Part shown: piece after piece, positions 1-10,473 of the stretch
How the letters are laid out: each line of letters opens with the position of its first letter
How positions within the stretch are numbered: the stretch's first letter is position 1
Origin: Floccularia luteovirens
Lineage: Eukaryota; Basidiomycota; Agaricomycetes; Agaricales; Squamanitaceae
NCBI GenBank assembly: GCA_009739215.1
Contig: VSJF01000007.1
Location: 1,302,001 to 1,366,000 of the forward strand
Direction: 5' to 3'
DNA: 64,000 bases
Made by a program: the position numbers and the translations under genes
Notes under the pieces: generated by a model
Databases searched by the model: none
The model's input: only the letters and a program-made list of their open reading frames with translations
Told to the model about the DNA's origin: nothing

Positions 1-1262
1 CTCAAATTGATATCGAAACTCAGTTATCATAGGATTCTGCTGTTGTACAAGATCCAGAAGGTGATGGTCAAATAGTCTATCTCTTCCTCCCTCTATACAA
101 GGTTTGTCAGGTTCCGCCATGCACTTATTTCCCTTATTCAGAAATCCATCAAAACAGAGAGGGAATCTCCAAGACGCAATCAACGCCAACGTCGTCAATG
201 GCCAACACTTTCCCGAACAAGAAATGGTCCGTCTATTTAAAGGTACCTGCGAAGCCGTTCGCGCTATGCATTCATATCGTCCAACAACACCACAATCTGC
301 TATCCCCCAAAACACTTCAGGTAATTTGTCACGCCAACAACCAACGCGACAACAAAGCGGAAGTCGTCATTCCGACGATGACGAGCGTTTCCCACAGGCA
401 GAGGGTGGTGCAGATGGGGAAGGCTACTCGTATGATTCCGTCAATGTGCCTTTGGTAACAAAACATTTGGTGCAAGATGAAGGAGATGTTGTATTTGATG
501 GAGATGAGGAGTTGGAGGCCGATGCTAATGCAAATACGAATGGTGGTGAAGGACTGCAAATAGTTCCTTACGCTCACCGTGATTTGAAGCCTGGGTGAGT
601 CTCTACTTTATATGACAAGTGGCCGCCAAATCTTATAGTAGATAGGAATATTATGATTGCGGATGATGGCAAGACTCCAATCTTGATGGATTTTGGTAGT
701 ACACTGAAGGCTAGGATACCAATTGAAAATCGCTCTCAGGCGTTGCTACAACAGGTATGCAGATGAAAATTTATTGATTTTGCAGTGGCTAAATAGATGA
801 AATTCCTAGGATATTGCTGCAGAGCAGAGCACCATGGCTTATCGTGCTCCAGAATTGTTTGATGTCAAGACAGGTCTAACTTTAGACGAAAAGGTTGATA
901 TTTGGGTATGCTTCCAAGTTACTAAAAATCTTTCCAGCATGTATTAATATGACCCTCTTGTAGTCACTGGGCTGCACACTATATGCTCTGGCTTACTCAC
1001 ATTCTCCATTCGAAAACACACAAACAACAGAACAAGGTGGTTCGATAGCTATGGCCGTACTTAACGCGCAATATAAACACCCCCAATCCGCTTATTCACA
1101 AGGTCTGCGAGACCTGATTGATGCAATGCTAAAGGCGAACCCAAAAGACAGACCAGATATCCACGAGGTATGCATGTCTCGCCATGTCTAGAATGTATCC
1201 CTTCCTTATATCCATTTCAGGTTATCCAAATGACAGACCGTGTACTACAAACTCTGGCGTGA
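1..1262 (+). CDS. STK16/ENV7-type serine/threonine protein kinase, 5'-truncated by window edge
   Basis: This is the 3' part of a protein kinase of the NAK/STK16 (yeast Env7, fission yeast Ppk13) group, which acts at vacuolar and Golgi membranes. The spliced reading shows the catalytic loop YAHRDLKPGNI (from about 570 across the intron), the magnesium loop MDFGST (about 690), the activation-segment end MAYRAPELFD (about 836), DIWSLGCTLYA (about 897-985) and a C-lobe ending KANPKDRPDIHEVIQ. An acidic insert of about 100 residues lies between the C-helix region and the catalytic loop. Introns begin near 101, 595, 754, 906 and 1168. The last exon ends with TGA at 1260-1262. The N-lobe, with its glycine loop and lysine, lies before base 1. 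Family assignment is good; the subgroup is inferred from the DFGS and YRAPELF motifs. Confidence 0.85.
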
Positions 1263-1403
1263 TGGTCTCGATCTTTAGAATTTTAGAGCATGCCCCGTTG
1301 TCTTACCTACGTTATGTTTACCGTTTATCTTTGTGGTGTAACAGATGGTTGTTGATTCTTCTGATATGGTTAATTTATCTATGGACACATTATCTCGTGC
1401 TAA

Positions 1404-2470
1404 TCAAGTCCTAACTTTTCGCACTTTCATACGGGATGATGAATTTTTGATGACCTTTGATGATAAACCTGACATTCGCGATCGAGCCTGTTTCGCTCGG
1501 CTGGAAGCAGATTTAACAATATTCAGGATAGATTTTGTTGAGGTCGTATCTTCATCCGACTTCGGCAGTTTTTCAATGGGACTCTTATCGGGTGTTGGAG
1601 GTGGTTCCAATTGGGATGGTAGTATTGTCGTTTTCGGCTCTACTGCTATATTCTCCAACTTTCTCTTTTTTCTCGGTGATGTGGGGTTTGTGGGCACTTG
1701 GGATGGAGAGGTAGTGGTAGCATTTACGCCAGAACCTTCAATCTCCAGTTTTTTCTTGGCTTTTTTGGCTTTGGCTGCTTCGCGCCGAGATTTACGGATA
1801 GCTTGCGAAGCTTTCTGTTATAAATGAGAAACCTGTTTAGACTTGCAGGACGAGCGAGGAGGAGTATGGGTGATTTTAAACCTACCCGTTTTTCTGCTCT
1901 TCTGGATGTCTCCTTCTGAGCAACTAGAGGTTTTTTCTCTTGGTTCATATGGTCCTTTAAGACATCCCATGCACTTTCGTTAGGCTGTGCATCTTTCGCG
2001 AGTCCAATAAACTGTTTGAAACGACGTTTATGTGCCTAGAGAATTGACATGAAATAAACACAGGTCATTCAATATGGAAGCGTACATGCATTAGAAGCGC
2101 GATGAAGGTCTGTCATCTTCATTCCTTTCAAATTTTTTCCGGGACAAACGATACAAGCTTTGACTTCAGGTTGGAAAGATATGAGATAAATTGGATCTTT
2201 GAGGGCCTCTCGAACTGTAACAGCAGGATCTTCTTCCTCTGCTTCCTCTTCCTCGTCCATGCTCTGCTCGTCCAAGCTTCCTTCGCTCACTCCCTCACCC
2301 ACTTGGGATAAGTCATCGTCACCATCACCATCTTCGGAGGATGATTGGTCGGATTCTGATTCATCTGAATCACTGTCATGCATTCCAAGCACTTCTTTCA
2401 TCTCCTCATCTAACCCAAGTTCATCCTCCTTTTCCTTCCTTCGTCTGCGTTTTTCTACGCGTTTGAACAT
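1404..2470 (-). CDS. Acidic/basic nucleolar-type protein with a single C2H2-like zinc finger
   Basis: A 313-residue protein in three exons (2470-2090, 2035-1886, 1814-1404). The ATG at 2470 is the first in frame. After MFKRVEKRRRR comes a long Asp/Glu/Ser-rich stretch. It is followed by CIVCPGKNLKGMKMTDLHRA and, across the first intron, the second histidine, giving the pattern C-x2-C-x13-H-x5-H followed by KRRFKQF. The C-terminal half is rich in Lys/Arg (KASQAIRKSRREAAKAKK) and has an NLS-like PRKKRKLE. This composition is typical of ribosome-biogenesis or nucleolar proteins, but I do not recognise a named family. It shares a 115-bp divergent promoter with the DSS1-like gene. The first intron appears to be GC-AG (see findings). 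Confidence 0.75.
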
Positions 2471-2521
2471 TGTGAATGAGATCAAGTGAGGTCACGCGCG
2501 TATGATAATTATTATTCTCGG

Positions 2522-2527
2522 CACGTG
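2522..2527. promoter_or_regulatory. CACGTG box in a divergent promoter
   Basis: A CACGTG palindrome (E-box, the site of bHLH factors such as Cbf1 in fungi) lies in the 115 bp between the divergent zinc-finger gene and the DSS1-like gene. Its role is inferred from position only. Confidence 0.35.
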
Positions 2528-2585
2528 GGGCCGACTGAAATTTTGATTTGAGTGATGCGCTGCTTTATTTTATTTTGTAACATAA

Positions 2586-5531
2586 ATGCATCGACTCACT
2601 GCTCGACGGGGAGTGTCTCAGAACAACTTTATACTTAACCTCTCTCATAAGGCAGATAATTCTATACAATGTCGTCGCAAGTCGTATTCGTCGGTCAGTC
2701 CCCGTCCAGACATCTCAATCCCTCATTCACCGCTACCTGCACGCAACATGGGGGTAAACATGGATTCTGTCGCCCAACGAGTCACGGAAAGGATGATAGA
2801 ACGACAGGCTAAGGTCAGGGACAAATGGCATCGAACACCATCTCTGCGTGGCGAAGAAATGCGTCTAAAGAAGACTATTAAAGTTGCAGAAAAGCGGATT
2901 GGCCCTTCCTTAGAGAGACAGCGATATGAGTCTGCACCGGAGCCACCTGAGGAAGAGGGTCAAACATCATATGTAATGAGTTTCAAACCTGGTACATTCA
3001 TTGAGACACGAAGGTGCGCAATTATGTTATATTTCAGAGTTTTTTTTGTCAACCTATAAACATACAACTCTGTAGAAACGAAGTAGCGTCGCATGGCATT
3101 GTTATTGGCGAAACACATCAGGACTTTCGGTGGAGAGTGATATGCATCATGTCGAACGGAGAAAACTGGAATCCATTGAGAGAGGATATTATGTTCTCCA
3201 TCCCATCCATGGTCCCAGCTGACCTCGCTGAGCGTTGCGGAATGGATCCTCTTGCTACTACCCCTCATGAATTGAACGCCCGGATAGAATGTCTCAGACG
3301 TCTGCAAAAGATTGAGAGGTCAGTAGAAGAGTCCCATAATCTCATTCGCACAAGGACTGCGGATATCTATGATTCCCTTGCACATTCCGACCCGCAAAAG
3401 TGGAAGACGGTGACGGTAACCGAAATGGCGCGTCTATTGTACAAAAATCCGAAAGTCATCAACATCTTTACAACACACAAGTTCTTGATGTCGGATTCTT
3501 TGCATTTCATGGCAGATCATTCTTACCAGACAACACAATTGTTTCACGTGCGTCCACTGGAGCGAAGTCGAGAGGATTGAAACAATCCATTCATGGTCGA
3601 GGTTGAAAGAAGGGCCTTTACATTCCTTCGCCTTGAAGGTTCGACCACTCATTGAGAAAAATCAAAGAATTCACGAAGAGTCCCAAGGTGAAGTTCCTAC
3701 ATGCACACGGACAGATGTTGTTTGGAATGAAGAAGACAAGGCTATTATCGATTTCTTGCTGCTCTCTTCGACACCGCGCAGGACCACCCAATCGGATCCT
3801 TATAGTTTTGGCCAAAGCACGATTGTGAAGCGCATCCTCCCATCATGTCCGCAGGTGGACTCTGAAGCTGTCCAACGTTTGCTTGCTGGTATTGGCCTAC
3901 TACCACCTTGGCAGGACCTGGCCTCGTTTGAACTTGACGTTAACTTTTTTCGAGGACGCTCGGCAGATTCCCTGTCACACCCGACCACGGATTCTTTGGT
4001 ACAACAGATAACAAAGTCACTCAGTTCTCCTTCGAAAAGTCCTCTGGGCTCCAACGACTTACATACGAGAGATCCAATGGAAAGCGTTCGTCACGACTTT
4101 GGAGATATGCCGGTATATGTTATCGATGATCCTAGCGCCCAAGAGCTTGATGATGGAATTTCAGTTGAAAGAATTCCAAGCGAGCCTGGCAATCTATGGT
4201 TGCATGTCCACATTGCTGATCCCGGTTCAGTCTTACCTCCAACTCATATTCTCGCTGAAAGAGCAAGAGAACAAGGAGAAACACAATATTTTATACATCG
4301 CTCATGGCCTCTTCTCCCTTCGGCTCTGACGTACCATCCCGAGTTTGGACTTTCTCTGGGTTCACAAGCTAAACATGGTCGACCAGGCCGTACCCTTACT
4401 TTCAGTGCCAAGTTAGGTTCCCGCGGGACCATACTGGACTATAAAGTACGCGCTGGACTTGTCCGCAACGTAAATATCCTGGGCTATGATGCAACTGCTG
4501 CCGCACTTGGCTTACCCCAGATTTCGGCTTCATATCCCTTTGGAGGAGAAGCAACACAGGCCATACCCATAGAATTGACACCATCCCAGCGTCAAGATCT
4601 CTTAGATATTAAACGGATTGGCGACCAACAAGTTAAGAACCGATATGACAGGAATATCTTCAACATAACATCTCCTAAGATTAACTTGAGCTTGACGTCC
4701 AAACTTCCTGCAACTGAGAATCCATTGTCGTCACCAGTTCACTATAGAGGGTCATCAGGATTGAACTACAGCATTATATGCGAGGACGAAACCGGTACTC
4801 GCGCCATGGTTGGAGAAGCCATGAAAATTGCATGTAGGGTTGCTTCCTTATTCTGCAACGATCATGGTTCTCCCGCCGTTAGGCGTGTGAGCACTGCACC
4901 TCAGATAAACAACGAGGCATTACAAGCTGTCCTGGACATGCGTACCCCAAATGGATATGTCGATTACAAGGACACGATAGGACACATGCTAGCATTAGGG
5001 AGTAGTTCGTTCTCACTGCACCCCGGGGCTCACTTCGTTTTGGGAGTGGAAGAAGGAGAGGGATATGTGCGAGTGACTTCCCCACTTCGACGTTACTCGG
5101 ACCTTGTCATGCATTGGCAACTTCAGGAAATCTTGCTACGTGACAGACCGAAATTCAGTCAGTCATATATGGAGAATTATCTGATATCTCTGGACTCTTC
5201 GTCAAAACAAAACGTTGCAATGAACAAGCGACATCAACTCTTCTGGGCGCTGAAATACCTCAAGTGGTGGATGGAGCGAAAAGCCCGTGGTGAAATTGGC
5301 GACATTCGAGACCCTCTGGACAACTTGGAGGCGTATGCGATATCTAAAAACAAACTCAACACATTCTCCAGGAAATACGAAATTCAGACTATAATCCCTA
5401 AACTAGCACTAAGAGCTACATTGGTCGACTTGGACTATACGACACAAATACCTTTTGGAACAAAAATCCCAGTTAAGATCGCGGACTTGATGTTTGGTGC
5501 TGCGCCTTGTTTAAAGGTAAAATTACGGTAA
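2586..5531 (+). CDS. DSS1: Mitochondrial RNB-family 3'-5' exoribonuclease (DSS1-like), with an apparent frameshift
   Basis: An RNase II/RNB-family protein resembling the mitochondrial degradosome nuclease (yeast Dss1, Neurospora cyt-4), which degrades mitochondrial RNA 3' to 5'. The N-terminus is basic and free of acids (MHRLTARRGVSQ...CRRKSYSS), like a mitochondrial presequence. The RNB core is clear: DDPSAQELDDGIS with the catalytic aspartates (about 4130), HVHIADPGS, YFIHRSWPLLPSALTY, MVGEAMKIACR, and the family signature YVRVTSPLRRYSDLVMHWQ (about 5065). An intron lies at 3014-3075. The frame breaks at about 3563: upstream the protein runs in one frame to FHVRPLE, and downstream it continues as EVERIETIHSW only if one base is skipped. 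This is either a sequence error or a disabling mutation. The stop is at 5529-5531. Confidence 0.82.
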
Positions 5532-5960
5532 AACATGATGTATTAATATTATAATTTCATACGAGCTAACTTGTACAATATATACCAATAATCAACCGCA
5601 TCTCAGTCTTCATTTATGTTCACAAATTCCCTCTCCTTACCTTTGGGTAGTGGGTCTTAGGTTTTTGCTCATTTGGCAATTTATTCTATAAAAACCGAGT
5701 CAAGTCTGCCATGTCTTGCACTCCTAAGTAAATGTCGCCACGTGTATATCTGTTCAAACGAATCACTGAACGTTACAGGACAAATGCAGATTGAAACTTT
5801 CGATATATATGTGGTCTAGGATTCCCGTGCTCCATCTGGCGGCTGCGAAAGCTAACAACGATAAGGGATTTCTATACTACAATTGCAAGAAGGCAAATTA
5901 AAATTTACTATTTTGCCCGTTTATATAATGCTGAATTTCATCAGGTTTCCGTTTTGCCCT
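5532..5960. other. Intergenic stretch without a recognisable gene
   Basis: AT-rich sequence after the DSS1-like gene. It contains one CACGTG at 5739-5744. I see no open coding stretch, RNA gene or repeat here. Confidence 0.5.
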
Positions 5961-6960
5961 TGTGGTTTTATCGCACTACTCACTTGTTTCAGCATCAGGA
6001 TCTACCGACCTACAAATATGGGACCTTGTCCAGCTGTCAAAATCAGCACCTCAGACAACGCAACCAAGAACAGAAAATATCATCTTTTCACTTAAACATT
6101 GCTATGTCGCCATCGTTACCGAAGAAACAATCACTATCTGGTCCCCTAAACCCTACTCTGGCGAGCCATTCTGCATTCTTCAAGGATCATTTAGGGTCTT
6201 TCAAAGTTGTCATTAATTATCCCATTATTTGTTCCATTAAGTCGTTTTTCCCGCCAAATTTTGATAATGGAACAATTAAATGGGAAAATTAATGGACAAC
6301 TTTGAAAGGCCCTATTCACTCAACACGCTGCCTTATCTCCCGACGCAGAGAAGCTCGCACTCATTGACCGCGACAAGAAGATCTGCGTATGGAGTATCAC
6401 GACTATACCACCTACCCTTCTCTATACTACCTCTCCTAGATTTGACGAAGCAATCGCATGGTCTCTGGATGGGTGCTGGATTGCAAGCATAACAGGTGGT
6501 CATAACAATAGGCAGGTATGCGTGTTGGATGCTGCTACGGGCACAGTAGAGAAGGAACTTGACGTCGGAAAGTATATAATTACCTCATTCTTCGGGCTTT
6601 CTTTTGATAGCGCAATCATATACGACCATTCCCTTTCACGGTCATCCGATAAGATGTATTATTGGAAGGAAGGGAAGGAGGTCGATGTCGGGACATTCAA
6701 ATGGGAGACGAATATTGACAGGTCAAAGTTTTTGGAAGAGGATGGGTGGGTCACACGCAAAGAGGATGGTAAAAAGTTGTGTTGGATATCTCTATCCAGG
6801 AGATATACGTCTGGTCTGGTGGTCACGATTTGAAGATTGCAATGTGGCAAGGACACAGTTATTATGGCATAGTTTCGAAATCTGGTCTGCTCACACCCCT
6901 GCATATTTCAGACGGCCTCTAGATATGAAATGCCTATTGATCCATACAGTCGGTAGTAAA
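5960..6960 (+). pseudogene. Relic of a WD40 (NACHT-WD40-like) protein, C-terminal part
   Basis: Recognisable WD40 pieces occur in shifting frames: SLVSASGSTDLQIWDL (about 5980), EETITIWSPKPYSG (about 6120), then after an inserted element SPDAEKLALIDRDKKICVWS (about 6338) and IAWSLDGCWIAS, and finally an EDGWVTRKEDGKKLCWI segment (about 6735). That last segment resembles the closing region of basidiomycete NACHT-WD40 proteins. Past about 6800 the reading must shift frame again to continue (EIYVWSGGHDLKIAMW). There is no start codon or N-terminal domain, and a 119-bp foldback element interrupts the frame, so I call it a degraded fragment. The NACHT-type origin is inference. Confidence 0.6.
6194..6312. 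mobile_element. 119-bp foldback MITE, TA-flanked (Tc1/mariner-type ends)
   Basis: The left end GGGTCTTTCAAAGTTGT and the reverse complement of the right end GGGCCTTTCAAAGTTGT match at 16 of 17 positions, and imperfect complementarity continues inward for about 45-50 nt on each arm. Nearly the whole element can therefore fold into one hairpin. TA stands on both sides (6192-6193 and 6313-6314), as expected for a TA target-site duplication of Tc1/mariner-like elements. It carries no coding sequence. It sits inside the WD40 relic. Confidence 0.8.
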
Positions 6961-7203
6961 TTTACGCTTTGAGTTTTCATATCCAGTAATCTGTGGTTTG
7001 ATTCTATTCAGATATCCTTACAAGGTTCATATCATTAAATGTAGCTTAGTCGCTGCAGTTATAAATGGTAACTTAGCAAAGGCGGGCCATGGTAATTATA
7101 CGATGACATCAATTTCTAGTGTTATAGCAATACCGCACATGCATCCCAAAGTATCTCAACATCTCTCCCAAATCCCGATTCGGCTGATATCGAACCGGGT
7201 GAT

Positions 7204-7846
7204 GAATGGGAAAAGGTGAACATCAAGAAAAGCCGGTAGTAGAGGATGCAATAGAAAGTCTCAAGTCTCAACTAAGGCAGATAACTGTAAGTACTGCAAA
7301 TCAATATTGTCTAAGCAATTCATGAACAATATTCAAAAGATTGTGGAGGCTTTTCAAACTGAACTCAATCCGGAGCGCCTGGAGCTTGGTTGGGCTATAG
7401 GTGTAATCACAGATCCAGGAGTGATGGATGCTCTCACACACAAGCAGCAGAACATTCTCAACAGGATTAAGCAAACTGGCAAGTACTACAATGATAGTAA
7501 CAATAGTAGTTTGATGACGCCAGGTCCAACTGTGCTATCCATATGCCGCATGATCTTCATACCAGTCCTGACCCCTTCCACTACCACCCCAACTCCCAGA
7601 AGAACACCAACGCTCACTTGCCACTGGGAAGCTCGACAGGTGATTATGCTCCCGTGCTGGATGAACTGTTCAGTCCTCGAAAGACCGCCTGCAATGGATA
7701 CGTGGGCGCCTACATCCCAACTCGCTGAACAACCCGACGATCTTTTTCATCCCACGAATCGATTAAGGATGTCCTTGGATAGACCACCTACACAAGAGTT
7801 TACAAGGGAAACCAATCGACTGCTCATCCCGTTCCATATCAGATAG
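7204..7846 (+). pseudogene. Coding-like fragment of unknown origin
   Basis: A stretch reading EKPVVEDAIESLKSQLRQIT ends at a good donor (GTAAGTACT, about 7287). After an acceptor at about 7340 it continues as IVEAFQTELNPERLELGWAI and TDPGVMDALTHKQQNILNRI, reaching a stop at 7846. Upstream, the segment PGDEWEKVNIKKS (about 7195) needs a frame shift to join. A second frame (7543-7728) is also open. No domain is recognised and no start codon fits. It could be a small real gene, but the frame breaks suggest a decayed one. Confidence 0.3.
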
Positions 7847-7849
7847 ATA

Positions 7850-10380
7850 CGTGACGTATTCAACGCCTAAACTATCCCTCAATTTTTCTGAAACAAGATA
7901 TGGCAAGGCGTTATAACAATGCTAGCATGAGGTCAACAGGGTCCACAGTTCTCCGCCTACCAGCCACGGAATCTATCCCAGAGAAACTACATGATTCAAG
8001 GGACTTCCATTATCAGAACCGGACAAACTAGAGCTTGAGAGGAAACGTTAATTTGATTCGGATAGAGCTTGAAATGATATAGGTCAGGCATGAAAACCCG
8101 AACGATGTCCGTCAAACCACCATACTGACAGGCGTCCAACTTCTCCCAGTGACCAAGCCTTCCTATATGACGAACAGGTTAACCCTTTCCTTTCAAGATC
8201 ATCTGGCTCGTCTTTATCTATCCCCACACATCTTCACAGCCCCAGTTCCACACATATCCAATAAATATCACGCTACCAACTAAAAGGATGACAAGGCGCA
8301 CCATACATGATCACCAATACATATGGCCACATCTCGTTCTCGCCTGTGAGATCCCATGCGCCATATTTGGGAATCAACATGACAATCATAACGAGTTGTA
8401 TCATTCTGTGCCACATAGCCTTCCTGTTTTCTCCGAAACACCACTTAGCAATGATTGTGAGTATGATCCCATGCTGGAACCCGACAGTTTTCATCCCGGT
8501 CTTCTTTTATCAAGGATGACCGGGATAGAGATAGGGAAAAGTAACGTACACCATGAAGAAGGGGATCGTTATAGTGGTGATGGTCATTATGAATATCCAA
8601 GTTCGTGATCTTTGATACGTCCTCCAGATCGTTGCATCTTATCTCTTTCCTCTACAACCCGAACGACACCTCGTGAACACGCCCACGGTTCTCTCGAGAT
8701 GAGCGATCGAATCGAAAGCAGCAGGCGGAACTGCGGGTATCTCGGCATTCTGTTAATCGTCACAAAGGACACTGTAATGATCACAGGTAGGCCAGTACCT
8801 GAGTGCCAGGCTTCCTATACAAGACGTAGAGAACAGCCCACATTAGAAGGTTTGTTTGCACTGAACCTTCAACCCATTGATAAATCCATACTTTTTAACT
8901 TGTTTCCTTATTAGAGTTTAATATTTAATAGACATCCATCATATTCTACATCCCCAACTATACCTGTTTCCATTCCAATGCATTCGCCCACTCTACTCTA
9001 CAGGAGGGGTTATCCCAGCCAGCTGGAAAGATTCACAGACCAGCGACCTTTTGATCCGCGTTATAAGCAATATCCCCTGCGGTCCCTGCACTGTTGATTC
9101 GGCTAGCCCCAGATCTTGGCATGGCTGCCGACACTCTTCATCTCATATCAACCATATCATGGCTTCAACTGTCGAGATTATAGGGTGTTTATGATAACAA
9201 ATTTCACAACCACTACCGGTTTTGGTACTGGCGGACGGAGGGGTTAGAGGATGTTCGGTGCGGAGAGGATGGGGCTATTCGTTTTAGAGAGGAGGCCGAA
9301 AAGGTAACACTCCTGCCTCGTCAACACGAAATCTTCAATGGAACTTACTTGATTCTTTCGAAGAAAATATTTTCCCCATAAGAGCATCACAGTCACCTAA
9401 CATTATATGATACAATTGATACATGGGGCTCATCTCCCGTACTTTCATCAAAGCCACAAACCACGTCACCCACTCCGTCATCACCACCATCATCAATTGT
9501 AAAAGACGCAACTATAAATATCATAACTGTCTCATTAAATGGCTCACAAGTAGCAGTCATATCGAATGAAGCAGTCAGCGTCTGATCACTCAAATCTGCT
9601 TCAGTATCTTTTCCCCTAATGCGCGGAGGATTGGGGTCGCTGAATATAGAAAGACTTGTTTATGGGACATCACAATGATTTGGCCTGCTTGGTACAGAGC
9701 ATATCCACTGCGAACGGTGTCAGTGTTAGTCCCTCGATAGACCTTGGACTTGACATTATGCGAGAGTTGCGGGACAAATGCTGTTATAGCGCATTGTGAC
9801 TTGGAGAAAGTAGACCCTGTGCAGCACCAGTGGAAAATAGAGAAAGAATAGAGTGAGTTTCTACCAGGATACATGTATTGTACGCGAGGAGAGATACCCA
9901 GACTGCATTTCGCGGTGGGCCAATTACCGTACTGTAGGTAGGGATTCAGGCCAGCTAAACAATTGGCGCATTGACGAAATTTTTGTAACGAATTCATGCA
10001 TTTTTATATTCTTGAGTTTACGTAGTATTACAAGATAATACTCCCCAAGGAGAGTGATCATGATGAATGCGACATACCTCACGAACAGTATCGTAGTCCA
10101 CTGTAAACCCCTCCACTAATCAAAAGCTTAAAATAGAAACTCGTTACAATTACGACCGCTTTGAGAGAAGACAGCGGCAGGATAGCATACTTGTTCACGA
10201 ATCAAACTAAAATTTGTTGTTAACTTGATACTCTGCACCTTGATCTCCGCAAAATCATACAAAATGGCAGATGAAAGTTTTCATTTATCGCGACTCTCCA
10301 GAACTTGAAAGACTCTCGAGTGTTGAAAGGAGAAGAAACTATTGTGTTTGTCCATATTATTTTACGAAGCCATTGATCTT
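7850..10380. other. Region without a resolvable gene
   Basis: Only short, mutually inconsistent open stretches are found. On the plus strand, RRPTSPSDQAFLYDEQVNPF (about 8128) reads like a cytosolic Ser/Pro-rich tail, and hydrophobic stretches around 8290-8600 are open in both directions. On the minus strand, 9997-9590 is open for 135 codons without a recognisable motif. I could not assemble a convincing gene model on either strand. It may hold a degenerate membrane-protein gene. Confidence 0.35.
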
Positions 10381-10383
10381 CCT

Positions 10384-10389
10384 CACGTG
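10384..10389. promoter_or_regulatory. CACGTG box upstream of PWP1
   Basis: A CACGTG palindrome 85 bp before the PWP1 start codon. The same motif occurs before other genes in the window. Its function is inferred from position and is not demonstrated. Confidence 0.35.
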
Positions 10390-10473
10390 GTAGATTCAAA
10401 AAAATTCCAATGACAATATCGCGAAACTGATATCGGTAAATAAAATTTTATTGGATGCACCCAACATTCAACA

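Noticed and set aside
1345..1827. Plus-strand 160-codon ORF opposite the zinc-finger gene
   Set aside because: It is the antisense shadow of a Lys/Ser/Glu-rich minus-strand exon.
3435..3525. An extra intron at about 3457-3514 that would remove the frame break in the DSS1-like gene
   Set aside because: It would delete THKFLMSDSLHFMADHS, which reads as good conserved coding sequence, and the borders are poor. A one-base indel fits better.
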